In this document: positions 1 to 13,713 of the stretch, in pieces
Numbering within the stretch: position 1 is the first letter of the stretch
Layout: each line of letters opens with the position of its first letter
DNA from: Anoplopoma fimbria
Taxonomy: Eukaryota; Chordata; Actinopteri; Perciformes; Anoplopomatidae
DNA length: 64,000 bases
Assembly: GCF_027596085.1 (NCBI RefSeq)
Contig: NC_072458.1
Span: 21,758,160 to 21,822,159, forward strand
Direction of reading: 5' to 3'
Made by a program: the position numbers and the translations under genes
Notes under the pieces: generated by a model
Databases searched by the model: none
Told to the model about the DNA's origin: nothing
The model's input: the letters and a program-made list of their open reading frames with translations, nothing else

Positions 1-117
1 ACAAGAGAGGCTCCCCCATTGTGAAGTAGGTGGGTGAAAAGTTGTTTTTGTAAATTGATGCTTTTTAGTGAAATAGTCAATGTTATTTCTCAAGGCAGGG
101 AATGGCACACTCTCAAT

Positions 118-332
<215 letters not shown>

Positions 333-739
333 CACTCTCTCCTTCGCCGTCTCCCATCATGGCCGACGGCTGTGTGAGCCCTTTAATATCTGCCTGAATA
401 ATGCAGCGGCGTTTCACAAGCAGGAGTCATTCGTCGGCTCATTCCAGGCCTGCTGCAGCCTGAGTGGGAGATATCAGTGAAATAAAATGTTGCCCCCCCT
501 CCTCACCTTAATATCTCTCTTTTCTCCCCTTTGTCCTCCCTGCCCTCCATTCCCCGTCCCTCCCCCTTCTCCCCCTGCTGCTCTGCTCATTATAGACACT
601 GCACTTTCTCCAGTTCGCTACTCCGATGTCTCTCTTTCTTTCTGGCTCTTACTCACTCTCCTCTCTACAAAAAGGCGTGAATAAAAATGTCATGTGAACA
701 CGCTCGCCATCACTCTCGTTCCCTCTCTCAATCACCCTT

Positions 740-765
740 TCTCTCTCTCTCTCTCTCTCTCTCTC
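740..765 (+). repeat. (TC)n microsatellite
   Basis: About 12 TC units ending CTCTCAGGG. It resembles a splice acceptor, but no open exon follows. Confidence 0.9.
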
Positions 766-1017
766 AGGGTATATATTAACCAGTTTTTATTTATGTATTT
801 CCACCAAAGCTACAGAATATATTTCCTCACATGTTGAGGCTGCCTTCATTCCCAAAGAGACGGTTTTCATCATCTTAATAACCCCCCCGTCAGTTTCCTC
901 ACTCTTGAGATGCCCCACAGAGTAAAAAAAGAAAAGAAAAAGAAAAACAAGGGCAAATTAAATTATAGGGAGAAAACAAGAAGGGAGAGGCTGGAGAGTC
1001 GGAGTGGAAAGAGAAAT

Positions 1018-1042
1018 ATGAGAGAGAGAGAGAGAGAGAGAG
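1018..1042 (+). repeat. (GA)n microsatellite
   Basis: About 12 GA units inside a purine-rich stretch (about 920-1055). Confidence 0.9.
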
Positions 1043-4000
1043 GGAGGCAGAGCGAGCATTACGTCAGAAAGCCTTCTGGTTCAAAGCAACGGCATTAACA
1101 AGTTATGTTCTGGGAAGAGGGTGACAGATATTGATGCTGTGTGTATTTGGTGTGTATTTGTGTTTGCAGGCATTTGTGAGTTTGCAAATGGTTGAGTATT
1201 TGAGGGTACACACCCTCCATACTTTGTTAAATGGATGTACTGTTTATTTTGGACTTTAATAGACCCAACAGGAACTCTGACTTCAGAAAAACATTTATTT
1301 TGTCAATCAAAATTTAAGCCTTGCAGGAAGATAAGTTCAATTTTGTTTATTTATTATTCATTCATCTTCTTTTGACAATTTGTCCAGGAAGCTGTTCTTA
1401 ATTCTAGTGGAGGAAGCTGCAATATTTTGTCTTTTGTCAAAACTCTGCACCATAAAAACTCCCGACTAAACTAATTATTGTGTGATCTGGAGATAAGACT
1501 GAAACCTGATCTGAACTTAAAGGTCTCACACATCCAAAGCACATCCTGTGGTGCTGCCACCCAAAATAAAGAGCAGATGAGATGGTTTATAAAGTGATGT
1601 TGAAGAACGAGGTTGATAAAGAGGAGTACTGCATGTATCAACTAAAAGTTAACTGGAAAAGAGAACACAAATGGAACCTGGGAATATCAAACCAAATTAA
1701 ACTGAAGAACACCAAACAAAAGAAAGCTGCAGATTCAGAGCAAGCTGCCAACTCTTCTCTTCCCCGACTCCAATGAACATATATTAACTTGTCAGCCTCA
1801 AATAACTGGAATGTACCACCTGCCCAGGTAAGAACAGGGTGAATGAAACAGAGCAGACATCAAAATCACACAGAATAATGAAATAACTATTAATACAAGG
1901 TGTCTAAGTTACTGCTGACATCACAACCTATCTATGGGCACTCTTCACATACCAATGAGCACGACAAATACGATAGAATGTACTTTACTGCAGAACTATC
2001 TTACCTGTCCTCCTTCATCTTAACAGAGTCCACCCCCCCACCCCCCTCTGCTAACAGGACACATGAGACTAACCTGTTCACACTCTCCTTGATTGAGCTG
2101 TTGAGCAGCTGATCAGCCAGAACATCTAGTCAGAACAAAAACACATCAAAGAAACAATAAATATAACAACAATAAAAAAAATTGGACTTTGATTCATAAT
2201 TAACCAGACGTAAAAAAAAACCCACTGCTCATGCTGAGAAACATGTCCAAGTGAAAAAAAGAGAGCAGCAACAGAAAGTCAACCTTTTCACACAACAAAC
2301 AACAGATGTTTTCACTTGTTTTGCCTGATTAGAGCTCTTTTCTGAACTTTGAGGAAATGTCCATCATATGTGTATGTGCATTTTCATTAAAACGTAAACA
2401 CTGGAAATTTGCCAAAACAAGTAAAAGACAGTTTAGGTGGATAAGTGACCTAAAAATCACATTCTCATAAAAGTTAACTGCATAGTGCATTTAGTTTCAA
2501 GTGGAAACGTATCTTGTCGTGGGATACATTCTCTTTTGACGTAGATAAATAGGTTTAAAATGAGTCCTGAGACTGTTCAAATCCCTTGGGAACAAAGTAA
2601 TTTGTTGCTTAAACATTACCAGGTACTTTTGTTGCATTTTTGTTTTGTTTCACTTTCATAGTTGTTTTAAGCCATGACCTTTTGCACTAAACCAAAAAAG
2701 CATTTTTTGCTTTGTACCTTAACCATGTTTGTTTCCCTTGAAACACATTTGAAAGTGCAGTTTAGTTTATTGAGTAGTTAACTTTGTTTGAGACAGGGTT
2801 GAAGAGTCAGTGTATTGGTAAAACCTAAATGTGACAACGGAAACATTCTTAGAGAATAAATCATGAAGTACATGAAGCGTGAGACTTTAACGTTGCTCTA
2901 GCTTCCTAAAAATATCAGATACAAACATCACATCTGTGTGGAGCGAAGAGGAGAATGTAACCTTGTTTATGTTCATACATAAAAACAGAAATGTCGTATT
3001 TACATCACAATCGCTACAAGGTTTTGTTAGTTTAAGTTATATTTCTGTTGCACCCTTTTCTTCTGCAGTGGTTTAATGGCACCCTTCTGGAGTATTACCT
3101 CAATCAATTGTTTATCACGATGAACCAACTCCTCATATTCTCATTACAGTAGAGAAATGCACATTTATTCATTTTCTTTAGCCGATTTTCTAGAAATGTA
3201 TTTTAATTTTGCACTAAATATGGATGGCTAGAGTTGAGGTGTGAACGTTGACGTGGCCTCTTGCTCTTATTGCACCCATCAACGAATGTGAAAGTTAAAC
3301 ATTGTTCATTTTTATTGGTACATTGATTTTAACGTAGATCCATCAAAGCTCTGCCTTAACTTGATTTAAGAACTAAAACCTCAGAAATCCTTAAAAGTAG
3401 ATCATTTTTGCTCATTTTCTGTGTTATTTATACACCTGATGGACATTATCAATGCGGTTGTAACACAGAAGTTTCCCTTAAAACCCACACCCTCGTCTTA
3501 TGCATTGCAGATAGCAATCAGCAGAGCAATGTCTGCTGCAGCAGCAATTAGACCTCTGGAGAGGAGGCCATGTGTTTTGCCCTGCACCACGGAAAACATT
3601 TAGTCCCTGCTCAAATAAGCCTTACTCAACTTGTTTCATGAATTTTGTCCAATTAGTTTTCATTTTTCTTAATACGAGTGAGGTGATCTGCTCACTGTCC
3701 AATAAGATCTAATTGGATAAGAAATGTATCCAGCTTTTTGCAAATGGACGCCGCACATGTAACCAATTCAACAAAATGAATATCAATGTTGTTTCCAGAT
3801 ATGGCAGTGGTTCTGGTTTTGTTGCTGGGGCATTTAGAAGTCCGTCTGTCTGCGTATCTGGGTACAGATTTGTCACCAGAATAGCATCGCAACCGTGCAA
3901 GACCCAGTCACAAAACTTTACAGGTGTGTAGTTTAGATAAAAAAATGAAGGCCAAGTTTGAAGATGGATGTGTTCAGAGCAATGGTGACAGAAGTAGATG

Positions 4001-4585
4001 GCTAGGAATTGTGGGAGGAGCCATCAGCATCATTTGTGAATCTAATCTTGCTGAATGAAACGTCTAAGTATCATAAACATGGATCATTGTTTGCAACAGA
4101 GCTTTTTATTCTCCTAAAATCCAAAAGCCAAAGAAAAAAAATCCCATTGGCCTTTTGAAGAGAGAACAAGTGTGATGCTGACTTCTGGAGTTGGCCAACA
4201 AAAATACGTAATTCTTGCAGCAAGCTATTCTGCAGGGAGGAGTAGTAAGGACTTTTATTGTAAAGAATGTACAGGAAGTGAAATGTCTTCATCCACCATT
4301 TGACGGCTGCTCCTTTGACCACAAACTATTTCCGATCACTGTCGGATCAGGCAGGTCTCACTGAAGTTCAAAGCCCCGACACACATACAGTATGCGGAGA
4401 CACGGCTGAGTTCCAATCTGGCAAATCCGATCACCATAGTTGCATCAAAAAGACAAGTGTAACCACGGCCCTAAGAGACATCACGACCAATTAGCTTAAA
4501 ACAAGCCTAACGATGTCATGGAAGACGTGCTTGACAGATTCAAATCTCGGAATTGCCCTTTTTGCAGGGATGATTTTGCAATGCC

Positions 4586-4587
<2 letters not shown>

Positions 4588-4622
<35 letters not shown>
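4588..4622 (+). repeat. (TG)n microsatellite
   Basis: About 17 TG units. Confidence 0.95.
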
Positions 4623-4623
<1 letters not shown>

Positions 4624-4796
4624 TTAGTAACTGAAATGTGTGTGTTTCGGTGCCTTGGCATGCATTTTGTGCAAGCCTGAGGGGAAAACCGGGGAGGCGG
4701 AGGAGGGGAGGGGGGGTTAATTAAAGAGAGTGAATGGAGGAGGGAGTGTGTAACGGAGAGTAGTGAAGGCGAGAGGAAGGAAAGATGGAGTGTGTT

Positions 4797-4798
<2 letters not shown>

Positions 4799-4830
<32 letters not shown>
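4799..4830 (+). repeat. (TG)n microsatellite
   Basis: About 16 TG units, 180 bp after the previous TG array, separated by a G-rich purine tract (4680-4795). Confidence 0.95.
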
Positions 4831-4831
<1 letters not shown>

Positions 4832-6607
4832 CATTTGGCGAGCTCGCTGACTTGAGGATGATACACTGACTTGCGCTGTTTACATCTCCTTACGTTCATG
4901 GACGCCCAGTCAAGGCCTCGGTTGGCTCACTTCCTGGCACATCTTTCATTCAAACGCCGAGGTTAATGTACAAAAAACACACACACAGCAACACACACCA
5001 TCCACAAACACAAGCGCACAGTAGCTAAATGCACCACATCCTTGTAGCTTACCTTTTAAGTGACAAGAACCACTTTAGAGCCTGACACTCAGCACACATG
5101 GCTTTAAGTAACACTGTCACTTCCTTTATCCAGTGATGGATGTGTGACCTTAATGGGGAAAATGGCTACTGGTCAAAAGGACTGTGGGTTCATAATGGAA
5201 GAAATGTCATCTCAATGGTTTTTTCCCATGGCAGACATTTTGACATGCAGGGAAAGCACAGGTGGAACTAATGGAAATGAACAAAAGCTCCATTTAAGCA
5301 TTCCAGTAGGTTATGACAGTGATCACACAAGTTGTGTTGTTGAACTGGGACATGTTCATTCATGCATTCTTGATTAAAACCATCATTTCCACTTGTGCCT
5401 GTCCTCCTACTAGTGACAGTTTAACACTTTACATGGTGAGAGAATAATTGGTTTTCAATTTGACTTATGTTAGCACTTGGTAAAGTAACCAGATAGCCTT
5501 CATGTTCACTTCATGCTAATTAATTATGTGTTCCAGCCAGGAATATAATAATATAGCTATATATCTGATTATAATCCCATGACTAATACATAAATTACCC
5601 CCAATGTGCTTGTATATGTTTGAATGTGCAGTTCAAATACGGGAGCCTCAAAGAGTCTGAGCAGTGGGAAATATTCTCTGAGAAATAATCCCTCATGAAC
5701 ACACATATGAATATTAGAATTATTAAAAGGGAAGAAAATATGTAAAGCTTCACCACATATGTGTCACGTGGTGAAGGAGTCAAATACCATGACATAGACG
5801 GAGAGTTTTGAGTTTATTGAGTTTTAAATTGGGTGCCATTATCACCAGCATCTTTGATCAGTCGGTGTTGCGGTTAAATGAGTGACCGTGTTAACAGGTG
5901 AGCAGCTGTTGAACATGTTGGTATCCTTGTAAAACCTTCAATCAATTTAAAATACTTATTATTCTGTGTTTTTTTTTATCAACGCCAACCGTTTAAGCGA
6001 GTTACTAAGAGCAACCACGGATGCATTTGGCAGAAAGTCACAAGTTAACACGGCCAATCAGTAAACTGAGAACACCTGTTGCTACAGTCAAAACTTGAGT
6101 CGGCTGTTGGATTCTGAGTTTTGATGCTGGTAACAGTTTTAATTCAATGTCTAAAGCTTGCTAACTCGTCTTGACTTTTGCTGCCAACTTGCACACGCAC
6201 ATTTCTGATGACGCCGGCTGTCAGAGGGTCTGTTAGTGTTAGTACGGTTATAGATTCTGCCTTAAACTATCATAAACATGAGCGCACGTTACTCATCAGC
6301 AGGTGGCCGAGCAGCTGATGGCGATGGAATGAAGGAGCTTATCTTTCTTAAAAGATACCCTTGATCCTCTTCTCCCACACACAAAAGTGCGCACACACAA
6401 ACACACACACAAACACACAAACACACACACACACAGATTAAAAATGATTATTTGCAGTGCGTCCCCTTGTTATGAAGCCAGGAGTCGTTTGCTGCAGACG
6501 CAGCGAACAGGACACACAGCAGGTTGCTGCCTGTAATGATGGTCTGCAGGGTGGCCTGCTGATGGCTTTCTACACGTGTCTGTGTGATGTGTGGGTGTAA
6601 TTGCATG

Positions 6608-6680
6608 TTGTGTGCGTGTGTGTGTGTGCGTGTGTGTGTGTGCGTGCGTATGTGTGTGCGTGTGTGTGTGTGTGTGCGTG
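6608..6680 (+). repeat. compound (TG)n/(CG) microsatellite
   Basis: TG repeats interrupted at intervals by TGCG. A shorter CA array lies just upstream at about 6387-6435 on the same strand. Confidence 0.9.
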
Positions 6681-6769
6681 AGTCCACAGTCACGCTCTGC
6701 ATCATGCCCTATGTTCGGTTTCCAATGCTTTTGATTTGCTGATATGTATGCATGGGGTGTATTTTTTAG

Positions 6770-6879
<110 letters not shown>

Positions 6880-6979
6880 TGTAGCGTGTAGCTGCAGATT
6901 TATAGGCATGCCTCCATGCTCTCCAATGATGTGGGACTGAGCCATGAATCAGCTCAGCCAGTAATGAATTCTGATGGCC

Positions 6980-7190
6980 CACAGGAGAGGAAGAGGAGGA
7001 GAGGGAGGAAGATGGAGGAGGGGAGGCATGGCAAAGGAGAGGAGAGAACAGGACCAAAAGGAGAGAGAGGGGAAGAGGAGAGGAGGAGAGGAGAAGGAAG
7101 AGAGAGAGATGATTAGGAAGAAAAAGGAAAAGACGGGATATGAAAGAAAGAAATCGGGACGAGAGATGAGGAGAGGAAGGAAGCACGTTG
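6980..7190 (+). repeat. polypurine tract
   Basis: About 200 bases almost entirely A and G on the + strand (GGAGAGGAAGAGGAGGAGAG and similar). Low complexity, no gene. Confidence 0.8.
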
Positions 7191-8124
7191 TGGAGCTGCG
7201 GGTTCATTGATTTATCACGCAAAAACACAATTCAGTCCTTAAAGGAAAAATACCACAGATCCCTCTCTCCCTTCTACAAATTGCACTGTTGCCAGAGAAA
7301 CTGTCATCCTGTAACTTACTTACCCACATCCCAACACAGCAGAGACTGTAAGTAAGTATTTAAAATGGATAAACTGCATCTGTGTGTTCTGCCAGGCTTC
7401 AGAGAGCATTCAAAAAGCGAGCAGCAAAGATTTAATTGATCTTAATTTGAACGCCTTCATAAAAAAATGTCTGACTTTGGGAGAAAAATGATTTTTGTTT
7501 TTATATGTCCAATGTGTTTTTCATGTTGAGTTTCATATTTTTGCTACCATCACATTGGTTTCCATTTCATTACTAGAATAAATGAAAATGCAATGGCAAT
7601 CTGGTCAAAGTTTTATTTGTAATAAATTGGCTCTTGTTTATATATTCATACTTATATAAACTTCATCATGGCTTCTGTCTCACTCTTATTCCTTACAAAC
7701 CAACTGAATTGTTAAATTTACTTCTCCCATTCACTCCCATTCTCTCTTATCATGAATTTTTAGATGTTGGTCCAAATCTGGTACAACGCTGCATGTTCCA
7801 TGAAAACCGAAAGTCAGAAAACACTGAAGGCTGCACCAACACTTCTTTTCACATGAACTGGCTCTGGTATCTAAATCCCTTTACCTGCAGAGGTAACACC
7901 ACTATCAGGAGTGTTTGAAGTAAAGCCCCTGATCCAGTGAGATACGGTGACATGCTATGGCACGTTTTGTTGAGCCCCTCACACAGAAATGTAGTTCATG
8001 AAACACAAAATTGATTTGCAACAGCAGGAAAAAGCCATGCTGTTACATTTAGCATCAACATAAGGAACAAACATTTGATATCGCTGCCAGGTTTAAGCTA
8101 TGACAGGGGATTGTGTTTGGTCTT

Positions 8125-8230
<106 letters not shown>

Positions 8231-8265
8231 TGTATGTCTGTCCACAGCAAATCTCACATACTGCT

Positions 8266-8687
8266 GAATCTGCCTTACATTGTTTTGTTCTCCCTTATGA
8301 CTGTGTGCTCAAGGACCTCTTGTTGCTGCGGTGATTCTCAGTTTTTTGAGAAACATCTTTATTCAATTCAACATTTCAATGGTGACTTTTCATTCCTCTT
8401 TACTGGGATTTTCAGTTTGGATCTTGTTTCAGCTATGTATGAAGAATTGTTCTTGTCCAGATTTGCATCCCTAGTTGAATCTGCCTTACATTGTTTTGTT
8501 CTCCCTTATGACTGTGTGCTCAAGGACCTCTTGTTGCTGCGGTGATTCTCAGTTTTTTGAGAAACATCTTTATTCAATTCAACATTTCAATGGTGACTTT
8601 TCATTCCTCTTTACTGGGATTTTCAGTTTGGATCTTGTTTCAGCTATGTATGAAGAATTGTTCTTGTCCAGATTTGCATCCCTAGTT
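8266..8687 (+). repeat. perfect 211-bp tandem duplication
   Basis: Copy 1 is 8266-8476 and copy 2 is 8477-8687. Both start GAATCTGCCTTACATTG and end GATTTGCATCCCTAGTT. Reading base by base I find no difference between them. No gene content. Confidence 0.95.
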
Positions 8688-9164
8688 AGGCCTAGTATTC
8701 ATAGAGATATACAATGACTGCGCTCAGAGCAGATTGGTGAAGGCGATTGGAACAGAAGGAAACCTTAGCAGTGAAGTTGTCTAGTGTCAATAAATGTACA
8801 GTGTAGATTACGGTTTACACGTGAATAAAAATTGCGGCTCTGGTAAACCCACATTCCCGTGCATTGCTTCCCAGATGTTGGCCAGAAGAGAAGAGAGAGT
8901 CTTTGGGATCTCAATCCGGAGAGCAGCACTCTCTACTCAGCTAATGTTTCAAATTTTAATTTCAATTTATTCTGTGCCCTTTTTTAATCATCAACCTTGC
9001 ATTAACAGGCCTATTTTACATTAAAAAAAGTAGACTTGATGCATAAAAAAGCTTCAGAACGCGGTTACAGCTGCATAGATAAAAATGTGTGAGGTATCTG
9101 TTGAGTGAGACGTTCAAGTGGAAAAAAAATCTTTGATACAGTTGCTTTTGTGGCGCTTTTGCCA

Positions 9165-9440
9165 TTTAGAAAACTGCTTTCACAATTAAGGTTAGGTTTA
9201 GGCAACAAAACTACTTGGTTGGTTTATATTTTGGGTTACAGTTCTAACATTATTTTTGGTTACATGGCTCGAACAGAGGTCTCCTGAGTGAAAGTCCCAT
9301 GTTTGACCAATCCAACCATCTTTACCTCCTTGCTATATTTGGGAAATGTCAAAAACTAATCCGGGAATTAACAATGCGATTTCGTTGTATGGGAGCGTCA
9401 TTGTTTGGAGACCAAGCTGCCAGTTCCTCCACTAGAACAA
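9165..9440 (+). repeat. dispersed repeat, copy A
   Basis: Shares with 11290-11600, in the same order: a GGTTA(G) lead, GGTTACA, GTGAAAGTCC, TGTTTGACCAA, CAAACTGG/GGGAAATG-type sequence, AATCNGGG, CAATGC, TTGTATGGGAGCGTCATT and a TTGG end. I recall these words from a fish repeat that contains GGTTTAGGCAACAAAACTAC. Class unknown. Confidence 0.55.
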
Positions 9441-9779
9441 AAATAAATAACTGTACAGGGGAAACAATCCAGGCAGCCCTCGAAACATAATTGGCAAACA
9501 AATTGCTCAAATGTTTTATATAGAGCCCTTTCCATTTCTGCATGTGATGAAGAAAAAATAGCACCATAATATACCATCTGTGAAATCCCCCCACAGCTAC
9601 AGGTTTTCCCAAAGACCAACCAAGAAATGTTTACCTAATAAAAAGCTGTAATTTCACACTTTAAAAGCCATTATGACTACAGTAGGTGGAGCACAGTAAA
9701 GCTAATTCATATGGTTGCAGCACTGCAGGAGGGGGGCAGGCTGTAGTGCCAGCATGAGAGCAGCAAGTTCCATAAAACA

Positions 9780-9945
9780 TATATATATATTAAAAAAAAA
9801 AGGAAAAACCTACAGTAATATGAAACTCCTGGGCGCCATAAGCAGAGGTAATTAATACGCGGGGGAGCGGCCGTGCTCGCTCTGCCCTCGGAGCGGGAGG
9901 CTCAAAGCTCTGGAGGACGTGCACTGTACTCTCCTTTGTGGGTAA
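9780..9945 (+). promoter_or_regulatory. candidate GC-rich element or untranslated exon
   Basis: A GC-rich block (CGCGGGGGAGCGGCCGTGCT, CCCTCGGAGCGGGAGG) in AT-rich surroundings, preceded by CATATATATATATTA and followed at 9943 by GGGTAAGC, which could serve as a splice donor. It might be a first exon or enhancer of the receptor gene 12 kb downstream. There is no direct evidence for either. Confidence 0.2.
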
Positions 9946-11289
9946 GCTGACCTAAATTGATGTTGATTGATCGTAGTGTCGACTCCCTACTGCTCCCTCC
10001 TCCCTGCGCATCATCCACCTCCCGTCTAGAGAAATATCCTGGTCACTGTATTTTCACATATCTTCATCCCAATTGCGCCTTCTGCTTTCTGTCCTTCCAG
10101 TTCCTCTTTTCCTTCCTATTTCTCCCTCCGGCTCTTTTCTTGCTACATCCATAAAGCCTTTGTTGCAGGGGGACTGTTGATGCTGGCCATTACTTCCTTT
10201 TACCCTCACAAATCACAGAACCCACATGCACACACTCACATCAGCACGCACACACCGCACCACATGGAGGATTTGAAGTATATATCGACCATGCATATGT
10301 GCACCTGTGAACGTGGTTATGTTTGTTTCTACAGTGGTTTTAAAGCTTTTAAATGTATGTGCTTTGGCAGTCTCTATCGCAGATGTTTCAAACGATCCAG
10401 GTCGGATGCATCACCCTGCGTGTCTGACAGCAGAATACTGATTGATGAGCAATCTTGCATTAGCAGCCTTCACACAAGCACATAAAAAAAAAAAAGAAAA
10501 AAATCAATTTCACCAGCACTGCAACGTGCTGAACTGACAATAAGCTCCAGCATCTACCCCGCAAGCAGCCGATTGACAGTGTTCCTTGTTCTCGTCCGTC
10601 CGGAGGGTGTATGTGGAGGGTGCATTTTGTTTTTCGACAAACGACAGCTTCATTTAAATGTAGATTGTGACACATTCACTGCCACCACAGCTGTTGATCT
10701 CAGATTCTACATGCTGGTTTTGATTAAGGCCTATTAAACCAATTCAGTGCAACAGTCCCAAGTCTAACCATTATTCCAATTTTGAACTCCATGACAATCC
10801 CTCCCCACCTTCACAGTGGCTGCTGTTTAAAGTGAAAGCACTTCAGCGATGAGGTTCTGTCACACCAGCTTTTGAAACAGCACATTTCAGAGCCAAATGA
10901 ATACATTTTCATGGAAATTGCAGAGATCAGTCTGCTTGCCGTGGTAAATATGTGCAAATCTTTCTCATCAAGTTCAGCCTTAGTAAGCTTTGACAGACTA
11001 ATTTGCGGCCTAGAACATGAGCATACCGTGTTGACAGAGGCAGATTGTTCAAAACAGAAGAAGCTATCATTGCCTATTAGCCATCCACCTAACTCTGCTC
11101 TGCTGGAAACATGGTTTGCAGACAGTTATGTGAGCAGAGTTATAAATACTTCTTTTAAATAGACTTTGTGACTGAATAGCACTAGCATGTTCCTGGCTAA
11201 CGTTGTCTCCAACAAAATTATGTTCCCATACGAATAAACTTAATGTTAATTAAGTTTTGTCAAACTTAAAAAAAAGGCATCAAAATAGG

Positions 11290-11600
11290 CTATTTGGTAA
11301 GGGTTAGTAAAACATTATGGTTTGCTTTTTAAATAAGAATGTTTGTGATGTTATTCAAGGTTACAAATGTAAGTTAAAATAAGTCATTGTTGACTTTTGG
11401 TTCCACACGGGACTCTTACACCCGTCTGCTGGGTGAAAGTCCTGTGTTTGTTTGACCAACCCATCATTCCCAACCTCATTAATCAAACTGGCAAAAACAA
11501 CGTAATCTGGGGGAAAATATGATTCTTTCAAAACGTAATAGGCAATGCAGTGCATCATTGTATTGGAGCGTCATTTTTAGGAAAGAAGATTGTCTTGGCT
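11290..11600 (+). repeat. dispersed repeat, copy B
   Basis: Diverged copy of 9165-9440, with GGGTGAAAGTCCTGTGTTTG, TTTGACCAACCCATC, AATCTGGGGGAAA and TTGTATTGGAGCGTCATTTT. Same strand, 2.1 kb away. Confidence 0.55.
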
Positions 11601-13620
11601 GGATAGTGTGTTGGTAGTTAGCCCTGCAAATTGTTATGTCAAAGCTTCTTGTACTAACTAAGATGCTTGGATAAGGAAGTTGCACCACTTTTTAATTGGA
11701 CCATAGCAATGCCAATACCAATGGGACCTCTAGCATTAAGTGTATTTTTTATCATATAATTACCTCATGTTTGCTTTCATCGTTACCGGCAGAGTTCAAA
11801 TTGTATATTTAAACACAACAGAAAATTATGAACGCTCATACTGGGAATGCGTCACTGGAAGAGGCACCAAAGCTTGTTGATGTTGACTATTTCTTGAGGT
11901 TCATTTTGTAAAATGTTACTTGATTAATAAGACAGTTGACTTTCTGGAAGTGTCTTTGCTTTTGGTCAATGCATGTGTCATTTTAGATATCACTCTGGGA
12001 TCTTGAATAGTTAAAAGATATTTGCTGTGAGCATAAGTCACCACAAGTGTCACTAAATCAAAAGAGCAGTGGACTCTCACTAAGTTACCGTGTGCATTCA
12101 TTTTCTATAAGTCAGGAAAGGTTACACAGTGTGTGAACTGAATTCCACATATTTCTTGGTCCTCTTACGTACTTTCATTCAGTAGTTCTGTTTGCACCAT
12201 CTCATTCAAGGCCTCATATTTTTGTACATCCTGTCTTTGCAAGATACAAGAAAGAAAAACATCCACGTTGAGGTCAGTGGGTAGTTTCCACCACCTCGGT
12301 TTGAAGACAGATTGGGGCCTTGGAAATCAACATCTCTGCTACACAAACAGGATGCTAGCAGGAATAAACGCTTTTCCATAGTTCTGCTCTTCTCACCACG
12401 CTCCGCGGCACACATGTGAACTTTAATCGATACAGAGAAGATAATCTTGTCCTCTGAAAAAGATAAGACGACATAAAACAAGATGAGAGTTTAATGATTC
12501 TGGTGGGAAAGTGGGTCACTGCAGCTGCACGATTTTGAAGAAAATATGACTTGGAACATTAATGAAGGTCGGAGAAAAAGATAACAATCTTTATCGTCAT
12601 TAATCAAACTGACAATATCAGCCAAAAATAGTTTGTATTTAGAAGAAAAAAAGATTTCCTTTCATTAGAAGGCCTTGTATATATGGAACAAAACCAGATT
12701 ATGAATGTTGAAGACATTACATTATATAAAAAAAGAGTTTGCTACATCCATGAATGTCTCTGCAGTATGTGATAAAAAAAAGGCTTTCAAACCCAAGCTG
12801 ACACACTTTAAATAAATGTTATCTCGGCAGGCTTAGTTGCAGCATTTACTGTTTCCTCCAAATGGACATCCAACCACTGATGGCTGAGACGCTGCCAGTA
12901 CCTTACCAGCTGCCTGGATCTGCTGTTTGGCAGCCTTAAAGCCTCAGACTGCTTTGCATTCTCTATGTATCCGGGGCTGATGAGTGTCAACAGCTTGAGC
13001 CTGTACTAGCAGTACAGCCAAGGCCAACAACATGACTAATGTCTGTTATTAAGGCATAACATGTATGATTCATATGCAAGACAAAAAAACATCGGCACAA
13101 AATTGCTTTTTTAAACTTTACTAACTTTAACTTTACTCTTATTCATGTTTTCTACATTAGGCTCTCTTGGGTTTGATGGTTAATATGAAACTAAAATTGC
13201 AATTTGTCGAGGAAATTTGGGGATTTGGGTCAATGTTTGGCACCATAACAAAATCAAGGGAGTGATTCAGCAAAATAAACACTCTATAGCTTTCATGTTG
13301 TAACTTTCAGCCATGAGGCCCACCAAGTGGATCACTCCATTTAAGCTTTAGACGTTTCCACATTCAAGTAATTCTTGTAATAGTTGTAACATAAATATAA
13401 AAAAATAATGAAGGAAAAGATGGTCAAACTGGACAAATGCTGACCAAATATACCAACAACAGCAGTTTTTCACGTAAAAACATTGAACTCAAAAAGTAAT
13501 AAAAAAATAAATCCAAGCCATAATCCTCATAAATTTCCTCTTAATGATGATGGAATGATTGAATGTATTGTCAGGTAGCACATGGCCACTTTTCATAATT
13601 CTGGACCTCATACAATTCAT

Positions 13621-13713
13621 GCCCAAAAGTAAGTTGACACCTGAGCATTACACCCATATGTGATTATTGAACAAGTCATTCTAAAACTATTGCTGTTAAT
13701 CTGCTGCTATAAA
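13621..13713 (-). mobile_element. Tc1-like transposon relic, terminal part
   Basis: GCCCAAAAGTAAGTTGACAC, CTGAGCATTACACCCATATG and TGNTTNTTGAACA match the terminal sequence I know from a widespread fish Tc1-like element (GGCCAAAAGTATGTGGACAC...CACACCCATATGTG). The match runs to about CTGCTATAA and then stops abruptly. It resumes at 14285. Confidence 0.65.

Noticed and set aside
740..770. Splice acceptor after the TC run at 765
   Set aside because: The downstream sequence has stops in all frames within a short distance and no exon-like composition.
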